Assembly: GCF_958298935.1 (NCBI RefSeq)
Contig: NC_084940.1
Coordinates: 22,191,146-22,255,145, forward strand
Length of the DNA stretch: 64,000 bases
Direction of reading: 5' to 3'
From: Phragmites australis
Taxonomy: Eukaryota; Streptophyta; Magnoliopsida; Poales; Poaceae
Shown here: positions 21,473 to 32,523 of the stretch, one piece after another
Position numbering within the stretch: position 1 is the stretch's first letter
How the letters are laid out: each line of letters begins with the position of its first letter
The notes under the pieces: generated by a model
Database searches by the model: none
Seen by the model: the letters and a program-made list of their open reading frames with translations, nothing else
What the model was told of the DNA's origin: nothing
Program-made: the position numbers and the translations under genes

Positions 21473-23775
21473 TGAGGAATAATGAGGGTTGAATTAGAAC
21501 ACTTAGAAACTAAATTAAATTGGCTTCAAAAACTTTAAAGATAAAATCTATATCAATTTCTATCTAAATGTGCTAAGTTTATCTAGTGTATCTACTCTAC
21601 CGTTTAAGAGGATTACGATCTACCATAGCAAGCTAAATTGCAAATATGTAAATGTGGAAACGTAAATAAGGTAGAAAGAAAACTCGGTACAAAGGAATTT
21701 TATCTCGTAGTATCAATGGCATGAATGCCATCGGTTGGTTGCTAAGTCACCAAATCAGGGGAAGTCTTCGGCCAAGAGAGAGAGCCGAAGGCGGCGAGAT
21801 GCAACACGTGTTTATGGGAAGATGTGTAGTCTCATTCATGTGTCGCATCAGTTACAGTGCCAACCTAATTATAGCCCGTACTCAACCACTCCACGCCATA
21901 ATTTACAGCATTACCCCCTAACTACCACATTCCCGGTATATTCGGGGGTATTTTGGTATCATTAAGTACATTTGCACATTTGCAATTATACCCAGACCGC
22001 TACATGGGCTTCGATGGACATGTCCGAGCCCCCATAAGGCCAGTCGCAAACGGGCCTTCAGGGCACCTTCGACCAGCCTTGACGCTACGTCCCGAGTCAC
22101 CCTTCGGTCTCTGTCCGAAATCTCGCAAGAGACTTCGCCTGCGCTATTACTTGGCATCATAGGTCGACTTTCGGTCTTCGTCCGAAGGCCCGCCAGAGGC
22201 TTCACCTGCGTTGATACTTGACGCTACGAGTCGACCTTCAGTCTCCATCCGAAGGCCCGCTAGAGGCTTCGCCTGCACTTCCTAAAATACAACTGTATTA
22301 TTCTTCAATGTACGGCCACCAGTGGACTTTGACTCACCATCTGAAGGGGCCTGTGAGACCATTCTCCAACACCACCTCTAATCCATGTTGGAGCTCTACA
22401 AAGGATATACTCTCGATCGTCAAGTCTCTTCTGATCACAGTCCTTGAGCTACCAAGTCACCAAGACAAGATCTCAAGCATGATGAGCCACAAAGCCACCA
22501 AGGCGAAGTCTCACCATTAGCCTCTCTTTTGGTCACTTGACGCTGTGATCACTTCAAAACTTAAGCCACCAAGGTAAAAGTCTCCGTGTCCTCGTACACA
22601 CATCTTGCAGCCGCTCCACACCAAGTCGGGGGATCAACAAGCTTGAGCCACCATGGCCCAAGATACTGGCGAGCCATCAAGACTCCAAGATGCTGACTTG
22701 CCACTCGATACAAGCTAGGATCACTCCTTGATACCTTCTTTAAGCTGAGCTACAACTCACTCTAGACCGATAAGCACTAAATACTCTCTAATCTTGTGCT
22801 TAATCGCCTTGGATGATCACTTTAACAACTTTGTGGCTTCGATGTCTTCTCAAGTGTATAGCTTCCTCTAAACTCCAGCAGCATGCCACATCTTCAAATG
22901 ACTGAGTGGAGGGGTATTTATAGCCTCAAACCCATCAAATAGTTGTTTTACTAATGGTTGAGAAAAGCTGTTAACACCAGATGATCCGGTGAGAACAGTA
23001 GTACTAACACCAGATCAACTGGTGTGTACAGACTCAGAAACTAGCTGTTGGAACTCCATTCAATGCCTCTGTGAACACAGGGCACTCCAGTGTGCCCTTA
23101 AATCCATCACCGGACTTTCCGGTGAGTTATCTTGAGTCATCCGAGCATTTGCAACATCTTAGTGTAAAATGCTCCGATGCATTCATCCGGTGTTCATTCC
23201 ATTCATATCGGATTATCTAGTGAGTAAAATCTTCTTTTCTTTTCTTAGAAATGCTCCAGTGTAACTATCTTTGTGATCATCAGATTATCCAGTAAGTTGA
23301 TCTTCATTCTTCAACACTTGCATTCTTTTCTGCAAGATATGCTTTGGTGTTATATTCCGGTGTGTACAAACCAAGCATCGGACCTTCCGGTGGGTTAATC
23401 TTTAGTCTTCTGCACTTGCATTCTTCTCTGCAAGAAATACTCTGGTGTTACCTAATGCAGATCGCCAGACTATCCAGTGAGGTCCTCAACCTTCTCTCTC
23501 TTTGTCAGAAATACTTTAGTGAGTTCAACACACAGAGCACCGAACCATCTAGTGAGGCTATCAGACTCTGGACATAATGCTTCGATGAGTGCAGACTCCT
23601 CTGCACCGGACCTTCCGGTGGAGCAAATCTTTCTGAGACTTTTTTAATTCAATCAAACTTTGTCTCAGCTGTGGTGACTTCTTGAGGTATTGTATTCATA
23701 AAACATATTAGTCTCAATGACTATGTTGTCATTAATCACTAAAATTACAATCATAACCTAATAGGGCTATTTTCA
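21473..23775 (-). repeat. 3' LTR of old Sirevirus-like copia element
   Basis: The start (tgaggaat...cacttagaaact) matches LTR copies at 28557 and 31667. The end (gggctattttca) is followed by a purine-rich tract on the minus strand. The LTR carries the palindromes CACCGGACTTTCCGGTG (23108-23124) and CACCGGACCTTCCGGTG (23604-23620), the form known from Sirevirus LTRs, plus several decayed copies. A 646-bp foreign segment at 21726-22371 interrupts it. Confidence 0.75.
21726..22371 (-). mobile_element. Solo-LTR-like gypsy insertion within the copia LTR
   Basis: The sister LTR at 28557 runs straight through this point ('gaatgaataccacccctaatcc'), so 21726-22371 is inserted DNA. On the minus strand it starts TGTTGGAGAATGG and contains three repeats of 'cgggccttcgga.g.agaccgaaggtcgac', a pattern of grass gypsy LTRs. 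No matching 5-bp target duplication is visible, so the ends are approximate. Confidence 0.5.
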
Positions 23776-24424
23776 CTACAATCTCTTCTTTTTTGGTGAT
23801 TGATGACAACACAACTAAAACAAATGGCAACTAATAAATGATACGAATCATAAAGAGCACGAAACCCTACCACATTACTTAGATGTATGTTGTTACCATT
23901 TAGTCCCTTTTGTTGTGGTTCCTCTTTCTCCATTACCATTGTCTCCCTTGATCGACTCATGCAAGAACTTCTCCCTCTTTGTCAACCTAGGTGCCTCATA
24001 TTGCTTCTTGTATCTTCTTCTTCTCCCCCTTTATCAACTTCAGTATTTCTAAATATCTTGTATTGCGTTTCTTGCTTTGGTCATCAAATGTCTCCTCCTT
24101 TGTCAACAATCTAAAAATGGGCTACAAACAAATATTGAACTCGAGAAAAAACGTTAGAGCATAGAAAAGAGAGCTTCATAAATCATGATTTAATGAAATG
24201 ATACCAATTGAAAAGATATATTAATTGTAATAATAGAACACATTACTATCAATTGAAAAAGACAACCAGGGATTATAATTCATGAAAGTCACATGATATA
24301 ATCTAAACTCTCCCTATATATGTGCATATATATAATGAGATCCACTTGTAAATACCACTTGTAGGAATATAGCAATATATGCACATTTGGACAATAAGTA
24401 GATGTAGAAAGTTTAAATCATATC
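23776..24424 (-). mobile_element. 3' internal end of old copia copy 1
   Basis: Directly inside the LTR the minus strand reads CACCAAAAAAGAAGAGATTGTAG, a polypurine tract expected next to a 3' LTR. The rest has no readable pol domain. It continues on the other side of the inserted solo LTR at 25996. Confidence 0.6.
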
Positions 24425-25995
24425 TGTCGGAGGATGAACTCCTGTCGCAGGGATCCCGAGAGACCCCTTTTTAGAGATTCGGCCGGAGGGATGATCCTGA
24501 ACGAGTTTGTCTGGGAAATAAACGGGAACGGAAATAAATGCAGTGGCTGGTGGTGGGAGATGATCGACCTAGTGCAAGAAAGATGGGTGCACTGGGGTTT
24601 AGACAGGTTCGGGCTGCACGGAGGCGTAACACCCTACTCATGTGTGAGTGCTATATCTTTCCTTGAAGGGAATTCTTCAAGGATGTATCTGGTTACAGGG
24701 GTGAGCTGTCTACAGAGAGCTTGAGGCTCTCGTGTTCTAGCTTGGCTTGAGCTTGTTTGTGATGTTCTTCGTCTTTTGATCTGGGCTTCGGGTGCTTCTT
24801 GAGGGTTGTCGGGGGTTTTCTTCGCGGTGTTTTTCGGTCTGTCTTCAGAGAGCTTCCGGATCTGAGGCGGAATGTCTTTATGTGTTCTCCATCCTTTCCT
24901 TTTATAGGCGCGCCGACCTTGACTTATCCCGAATGGGAAAGAGGGGGCGCGAGTGCCAAGGCGCCACGGAGAAAGGCGTCATCATTCCGTCTTGGCGAAG
25001 TGACAAGGGCGGTGGAAAATTGCGGCGTGCACCCGACCACCCGCCACTGTGGAGGTCCTCCGGCGCCATTAAGAGGGCCCACCGGGCAGCCGCAGAGGTG
25101 CCCGGTGCGCCCACCCTGTCTTGTTCTTCTGTCAGGGCAGGGTGGCAAGCGGAGCGCTTCGATTTTGGCAACGTTATCCCGAGGCACCCGGGTGAAACGG
25201 GACGGGACCCGTGCATTTAATGGACCCACGCCTCCCCCTGCCAGAGCATGGCAGGGTCTGACACTAGGGCGTGGGTAGCTGAGAATGTCAGGATGTCAGG
25301 CCGCGCGTGCCTATTAAATGCAGCATTCGGGCCTTTGACTGGCTGACACCCCGATGATGGGACCCTTCGGATCGTCGAACGATCTTGCGCGAACCTTCGG
25401 GGAACCGAGTCCTCGGGGGCTGCCACGTGCAGCCCCGAGCACTCCGGTGAGACCTTCGGGGAACCGAGTCCTCGGGGGCTGCCACGTGCAGCCCCGAGCA
25501 CTCTCTCCCGATCACTTGGGTGAGACCTTCGGGGAACCGAGTCCTCGGGGGCTGCCACGTGCAACCCCGAGCACTCTCTCCCGAGCACTTGGGGGAGACC
25601 TTCGGGGAACCGAGTCCTCGGGGGCTGCCACGTGCAGCCCCGGGTACTCTCTCCCGAGCACTTGGGGGAGACCTTCGGGGAACCGAGTCCTCGGGGGCTG
25701 CCACGTGCAACCCCGGGTACTCTCTCCCGAGCACTTGGCTGTTTGGGTCATCGGGGGACTACAGTACTCGGGGGTAGGCGAGGACCCTTCCGAGCACTTC
25801 CTTCCCGGTACTTGGACTCTACGGATCATCGGGGAACTGGGGTGCTCGGGAACCAGAGGCGGCGGCCCCGAGCACCTTCTCCCGGGACTTAGCTTCTTCT
25901 TATCTTGCAGGGCGGACCTCGCGGGATGGTGACGCGTGGCGGATGGCTGGCCCGGTCTCGGGACTCAGGGACCCCTAGTTCCTGATACACCGACA
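24425..25995. mobile_element. Solo LTR of a Ty3/gypsy element, TSD ATATC
   Basis: It starts TGTCGGAGGATGAACTCC and ends ACACCGACA, with the 5-bp target duplication ATATC on both sides (24420-24424 and 25996-26000). It has no internal region, so recombination between its two LTRs has removed the rest. The same LTR family is found at 47779-48571 and 60383-60818. It carries a 73-bp tandem array (25380-25740). Confidence 0.92.
25380..25740. repeat. 73-bp tandem array within gypsy solo LTR
   Basis: The unit with 'gaaccgagtcctcggggg' and 'ctgccacgtgca' recurs at 25402, 25461, 25534, 25607 and 25680. The last four starts are 73 bp apart; the first spacing is 59. Each unit holds the palindromic CACGTG box. 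The long ORFs on both strands here only reflect the repeat. Confidence 0.9.
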
Positions 25996-28556
25996 ATATC
26001 ATGTATGGAGGTAGCTTAAATGTAGAAATGAATTGACAATGATACCAATTGAAGTATTTAAGCATTGTATACCTCTAAGGGCGTGTTGATTTCTTTATGA
26101 GACTATAAAAGCTATATCTAGCAACACATGTTAGTCTCAATATTACAACCCATAGGATATACTCCCCCTAAATATGTGCATACAAATGCCGAATACTTAT
26201 GAGATATATACACTTGTTTTTTTATAATAATGGAGATTTATCATATAGATTGAATCATGGCACATGAAAGATACCAATTATAAAACTAATGCCATAAAAA
26301 TAACCTACAACTAATAAACCATGTAGATTGCTCATAAGAAAGAGAGAAATACAAGCAACGTACCATATGAAAACCCACACTAGGCATTGCAATAAATTAA
26401 AATATGTATATGCAATCCTAGACAAGGCAAATAAGCTACAACAATTGAAAGATTTTGCATCTAGCTTTATTACCTTTTTTTAATATTTGAATGAGAATTT
26501 GGATATATGATGATCATGATCTTCATCAAAGTGCTCAATCTTATACACTTGACTTCTTTCCTTAAACCTTCGCTTCATTTTATGAGCCAAGTCTCCAAAT
26601 CTTCATAGTCGCCTCGGACTTCAAGTCTTCTTTGGAACCCAAACCGACTTAGGCCCCTTCATATTAGTGATGACTTCCTTGGGAACCCAAATAGGTTGGT
26701 TCCACTCTTAATTCTTTCTCTCAACTATATGTGCAACCACCTTGCTATTTTCTCTTTTTTTTAAGCTTGTAGTGGTTGATCTTGATCTTATTTTTGTAGT
26801 TGGGCTTGATGTAGAAGTAGGTTTTATTTAAGAGGTTTGTTGCTTTAATCTTCTCGTTGTCTCTTTTTTGACTTGCTTGTATTGATAGGACTTGTGATCT
26901 TCTTGATGACATTTGAAGCATGTCACGGTGGACCCCTCCGCAAGGTTCTTCACCATGGTTGCACGGTTATCTTGATGAAGTTGTATATGGTTCTTGCCCT
27001 TTAATCTTGCCAAGTCCTTCTTGAGTTTTTTCACTTCTTGCTTGAGTTCATCATTTAATTGTGCAATAAGTTCATTAGATGGTTCTACAAGAATATTCTC
27101 AATATATATCTCATTGCAAAGGGGTGAGATAGATAAACCAATTAAATCATCACAAGAAGTGCAAACATCTATCTTAGGATTGAAATTAAATAGAGAGGTA
27201 GATTGTTGTAACAGGGCCTTATATTGAATTTGCTCAATAATTATTTATAATTAGAAACAAAGGTAGCATGAATGTCATTAAGTGCATTGAATTTCTTAAG
27301 CTCTTTTGATTGTTTCTTAAGGACCTTTTGTTGCTCATTGATCAAATAAAGAAGTTCATTATAGGAAGGAGAATTCTCATCAGATTTATTACCACTTATT
27401 TACTTTCCATACCTTTGGCCATAAGACACTTGTGTCATGATGGCTTGCGTGATGACAACCATGAGAAAGAGTTTCTCTTAGAGGAGTGGGTGACGAAGCA
27501 CTCATCACTTGAACTTGAATCTTAATCTTCACCCACTCGTCTTCCCATACTTGTAAATACTTTGGCTCTTCTCCTTATCTCCCTCTTGCTCTTGGTTTTC
27601 TTCTCCTTGTTCATGCGATCAATAGTTTCGACCAAGTATTTTATGGAGATTTATTGATCAATCTTGGCATTGATCTTTTTTATGTTCTTCTCCACTTGAG
27701 AGATGAACTTGGTGACTTTGGGATTCATTTTATTATCACTTGATGTGCTTTGCTCATCATCTTCATTGCTTTCTTCATCTTCATCTTCATCTGTATTATC
27801 TTCGCTTGAGCTTAATTCTTGTTCTTGCCTCCTCATTTTAGCTTTCATGTGTGAGCATGGTGCTTACTAATTTGTGAGAGCATGGTTCTTGGTATCAGAT
27901 AAGGAAGAGGCTTTGACCCCATGTTCATGGTCATCTACTGGGCGATGATCTTACTGAGTACTTGACTTGAAGTCATCCTCTTGATGTCATTGTTGTCATA
28001 GATGATGGAAACTATCAATTTATACTTAGAAAGAAGAGCTTAAAGTATTCTTCTTACCACTTGATCATCGTCAATTGGCATCAAACCTAGCCCATTGATC
28101 TCATTGACAAGAATATTCAAACATGAGTACATGTCATTAATATTTTCATGGTTAAATTGTTTGATACTATTGAACTTAGTAACAAGCACATGCTATTTTT
28201 CATTACGCATATCCTTTGTGCCTTCATGTATTTCAATGAGACTATTCCAAATATCATGTGCATTAGTAAGAGAATAAACACAATTAAATGCATCAATATT
28301 TAAAAATGATAAAAGAATACACTTTGCCAATACATCTAATTGCCTCTCCTTGTTAGTGATAGGAGATTTCATCCCTTCCTTGGTGACTTTCGAACATCTA
28401 AACCTTTAGTTTGAAAATAAAAAACCATTAGAATTTTCCAATTGGTGAAATTAATACCATCGAAAAGTGGTGCACTATAGGTATCCATCCCAACCTTAGA
28501 TTTCACAACTCTAGGATATTAAGCCTATCAAGAGTATGAAGCTCTGATACCAATTG
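25996..28556 (-). pseudogene. Gag pseudogene, old copia copy 1
   Basis: Reading leftwards from the primer-binding site, broken pieces match the second copy at 29113-31666: the gag start region near 28320-28490, an acidic serine-rich linker (27651-27848, MKAKMRRQEQELSSSEDN), and a decayed zinc knuckle (26828-27034, CFKCHQEDHKSYQ, in which the last Cys is changed). Many stops and frameshifts interrupt it. No protease, integrase, RT or RNase H follows, so this looks like a gag-only, non-autonomous copia lineage. Confidence 0.7.
28541..28552 (-). other. Primer-binding site (initiator tRNA-Met type)
   Basis: The minus strand reads TGGTATCAGAGC, the standard plant copia primer-binding site. It begins five bases inside the LTR that starts at 28557. 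It fixes the minus orientation of the element and the position of its 5' LTR. Confidence 0.9.
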
Positions 28557-29112
28557 TGAGAAACAGTGACGTCCTAAGAGAGGGGGTGTTAGGACACTTA
28601 GAAATCAAACCAAGTTGGCTCCAAAAACTTCACAAGATAAACCTATATCAATTGCTATCTAAATATGCTTTAGGTTTATCTAGTGTATCTACTCTACCGC
28701 TTAAGACGATTGCAACCTACTCTAGCAAGATAAATTGTAAGTATATAAATGCGAAAACGTAAACAAGATAGAGAGTAAAACTTGGCACAAGAGATTTTTA
28801 TCCTGTGGTATCGATGGAATGAATACCACCCCTAATCCATGTTTGAGCTACACAAAGGATATGCTTCCGGTCACCAAGTCTCTTCCGGTCACGGCTCTTG
28901 AGCTACCAAGTCACCAAGACAAGATCTCAAGTACAATGAGCCACCAAGCCACCAAGGTATGGTCTCACCACTAGCCTCTCTTCTGGTCACTTACCGCTGT
29001 GATCACTTCGGAGCTTGAGCCACTAAGGTAAGGGTCTCTATATCTCTGCACACGTGTCTTACAGCCGCTTCACACCAAGTCAGAGGGCTAACAAGCTTGA
29101 GCCACTAAGGTA
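28557..29112 (-). repeat. Truncated middle LTR of tandem copia arrangement
   Basis: It begins 'tgagaaacagtgacgtcctaagag' beside the primer-binding site and follows the LTR at 21473 until 'gcttgagccactaagg' near 29108. There it switches abruptly to internal sequence equivalent to 26043. Only about 556 bp of a roughly 1.7-kb LTR (without insert) remain. Confidence 0.75.
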
Positions 29113-31666
29113 CCAATTAAAGCCTTTAAACACTACATATCTCTAGGGACTTGTTGATCACTCCATGAGACTACAAAAGATATTATTTGAAACATATGTT
29201 AGTCTTAAAATCACAACCCATATGATATACTCCCTCTAAATATGTGCATATAACTGTTGAATACTTGTGACAGATATGTACTTGTTATTCATAACAATGG
29301 GGAGGGTACCCTATTGATCTATAGTACATAAAAGATACCAATTGAAAAACTAGTGTTGTATAAGAAACCTACAATTAATAAACCATATAGGTTTCTCATA
29401 AGAAAGAGAGAAACACAAGCAACCTACAATATGAAAAACCTACACTAAGCATTGCAATAAATTGAAATATGCACATGAAATCTCAATCAAGGCAAATATT
29501 CTAGATGCAAAACAAAATGCATGAATAAAGATCTAGCTACCATTTACATCTTTTACCTTTGGACAGGGATTTGGGTATATATGATCATGATCTTCATTGC
29601 AGACCCAATCTTGTATACTAGGCTTCTTTGATTGAATCTTCACTTCATCTTGTGAGCCAAGTCTCTAAATCCTCATAGCCGCCTCAGACTTTAACACTTC
29701 TTTGGAACCCAAACAGATTGGGACCCTTTAATGTTGGTTATGACTTCCTTGAGCACCCAAATAGGTTGATTCCACCCTCGGATCTTTCGCCCAACCATAA
29801 GCGCAACCACCTTCTATTTTTCTTCTTCTTGAGCTTGTAGTGATTGCTCTTGGTCTTGTTCTTATAGTTAGGCTTAGTATAGAGGTTGTAGGTCTTATTG
29901 GAGAGGTTCATTGATTTTTTCTTATCCTTTGTCTCCTTCTTGACTTGCTTGCATTGGAAGGACTTGTAGCATTCTTGATTATACTTAAAGCATGTCACAG
30001 TGGACCCCTCCATAAGTTTATTCACTATAGTTGTACGATTATCTTGTGGAGATTGGACAAGATTCTTGCCCTTTAATTTTTCCAAGTCCTTCTTGAGTTT
30101 CTTCACTTCTTATTTGAGCTCATCATTTTCTTGTGCAATAAGGTCATTAGATGGTTCTAGAAAAATATTCTCAATGTATTTCTCATTACAAAGGGGTGAG
30201 CATGATATATCAATTAAATCTTAGCAAGAATTAAAAACATATACCTTAGGGTTGAAATTAAATAGAGAGGTAGATTACTTTAAATGGACCTTAGTTTGAG
30301 ATCTAATGCACTTAAATTTTACCGTAAGCTCTTCACGCTCCTTGTTTAGTAAATTGAATTTGCTCAATAATTACTCTTAATTAGAAATAAAGGTAGCATG
30401 AATGCCATTGAGGGTATTGAATTTCTTAAGTTCTTTAGATTATTTTAAGGGTCCTTTGTTGCTCATTGATCAAATCAAGAAGTTTCCGTTGAGAGGGGGA
30501 ATCCTCATCGGATTCATTATCAATTACATTGTTTTCCATACCTTTTGCCATAAGGCACTTGTGTGATGACGATTTGCGTGATGATGACCTTGAGGAAGAG
30601 CTTCTCTTGGAGGAGTGGGTGGTGAAGCTCTTGTCACTTGAGCTTGAATCTTCATCTTCACTCACGCATATTCCCATGCTTGCAAATATTTTGGCTCTTC
30701 ATCTTGTCTCCTTCTTGCTCTTGATCTTCTTGTCCTTCTTGATGTGACTAATTATTTTGACCAAGTCTTTATGGAGATTCGGTGATCAATCTTAGCATTG
30801 ATCTTCTTGATGTTCTTCTCCACTTGAGAGATGAGCTTGGCGACTTTGGGATCCACCTCTTCATCACTCGAGGTGCTTTTATCATTTTCATCTTCATCTT
30901 TATCATCTTTGCTTGAGCTTGACTCTTGCTCTTGCCTCCTCATCTTTACCTTCATGTGTGGGCATGGTGTTACTTATTTGTGAGAGCTAAGATTCTTGGC
31001 GTCAGATGAGAAAGAGGCTTCCACCCTCATATTCATGGTCATCTCATTGACGGTGATCTTGCTAAGCACTTGACTTAGAGTCATCCTCTTGATGTCATCG
31101 TTATCGTAGATGATGGAGACTATCAACTTGTACTTTGGAAGAAGAGTTTGAAATATTCTTCTCACCTCTTGATCATCGTCAATTTGTCTCAAACCTACCC
31201 TATTGATCTCATTAACAAGAGTATTTAAATGTGAGTACATGTCATTAGTATTTTCATAGGATAGTTGTTTGATGCCATTGAACTTAACGACTAGCACATG
31301 ATATTTTTTATTACGCACATCCTTTGTGCCTTCATGTATTTTAATGAGACTAGTCCTAATATCATGTGCATTGGTGAGAGAATAAATACAATTAAATGCA
31401 TAAATATTTAAAGATGATAAAAGGATACACTTCGCCAATGCATCTAATTGCCTCTCCTTGTTAGTGATATGAGATTTCATCCTTTCCTTGGTGACTCTCC
31501 GAACATCTAAACCTTTAGCTTGAAAATAATAAACCATTACAATTTTCCAATGGGGGAAATTAGTGCCGCCAAAATGTAGAGTGCTATGGGTATCCATCCC
31601 AACTTTGGACATTGTCACAACTCTAGGGGTTAAACTTTATCAAGAGCATTAGACTCTGATATCAAT
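29113..31666 (-). pseudogene. Gag pseudogene, old copia copy 2
   Basis: This is a second, less decayed copy of the gag-only internal region. The minus ORF 30974-31618 (214 aa) covers the N-terminal UBN2-type gag domain: it begins MTMSKVGMDTHSTLHFGG and includes NFPHWKIVM and VRRIFQTLLPKYK. It is followed by the acidic linker (30752-30955), a serine-rich piece (30435-30677), and a decayed zinc-knuckle piece (29738-30106, CFKYNQECYKSFQCK, where knuckle residues have changed). A mutated primer-binding site (TGATATCAGAGT) lies at about 31653-31664. No pol follows; the left end is cut at 29113. Confidence 0.75.
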
Positions 31667-32520
31667 TGAAAGGATTGATGACATCCTAAGAGGGAGGATT
31701 GAATTAGGATACTTAGAAACTAATGACTTCAAAAACATCACAAGATAAACCTATCTTAATTTCTATCTAAATACGCTCTAGGTTTATCTAGTGTGCCTAC
31801 TCTACCATTAAAAGGATTGCAACCTACTCTAGCAAAGTAATTGCAAGTATGTAAATCTGGAAACGTAAATAAGGTAGAGAGAAAACTCAGCACAAGTGAT
31901 TTTTATCCAGTGATATCGATGGCATAAATATTACCCTTAGTCCATGTTGGAGCACCACCAAGGATATGCTCCTGAACGGTATTTAGTCACGGCTCTTAAG
32001 CCACCAAGCCACCAAGGCAAGGCCTTAAACCATATGAGCCACCAAACCACTAAAGCTAGGCCCCATCACTAGCCTCTCTTCCGGTTGCTTACCGCCGTGA
32101 TCAGTTCAAAGCTTGAGCCACAAGGCAAGGGTCTCCGCGTCCCTGTGCACGTGTCTTGCTGCTGCTCCACACCAATTGGGGGGGGGGGTCAATAAGCTTG
32201 AGCAACTCCAGCTCAAGTTGTCGGCGAGTCACCAAGACTATAAGGCATTGATGTACCACTTGGTACAAGCTTGGATCACTCCTTAATCCACTCTCTAGGT
32301 AGCAATCACCTAGTAATACTCTCTCTATGCCTAATAGCACTAATCACTCCCTAATATATGTGCTAATGCCTTAGATGATCACTTTTAGCACTTTGGTGGT
32401 TTGGATGTCTTCTCAAGTGTCTCTATTTTTCTTTGTATTCTGGCACACTCTAGCTCCATCACATGACCGAGTTGGAGGGGTATTTATAGCCTCAACCCCA
32501 TGAATTAGCCGTTACCCAAA
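31667..32520 (-). repeat. 5' LTR of old copia copy 2, truncated
   Basis: It starts 'tgaaaggattgatgacatcctaagaggg', matching the LTRs at 28557 and 21473, and follows the latter to 'ggaggggtatttatagcctcaa' (compare 22912). It ends at about 32520, where gypsy RT sequence begins. Confidence 0.7.
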
Positions 32521-32523
32521 TGA

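Noticed and set aside
22004..22290. Host gene suggested by repeated 'ggcttcgcctgc' blocks
   Set aside because: These are internal repeats of a gypsy LTR inserted in the copia LTR; no coding frame is maintained.
25380..25740. CRISPR-like direct repeats
   Set aside because: Units are contiguous tandem repeats without unique spacers, inside a plant LTR.
25288..25932. Several overlapping ORFs of 85-192 codons on both strands
   Set aside because: They arise from the 73-bp tandem repeat; 73 is not divisible by three, so each copy shifts frame.
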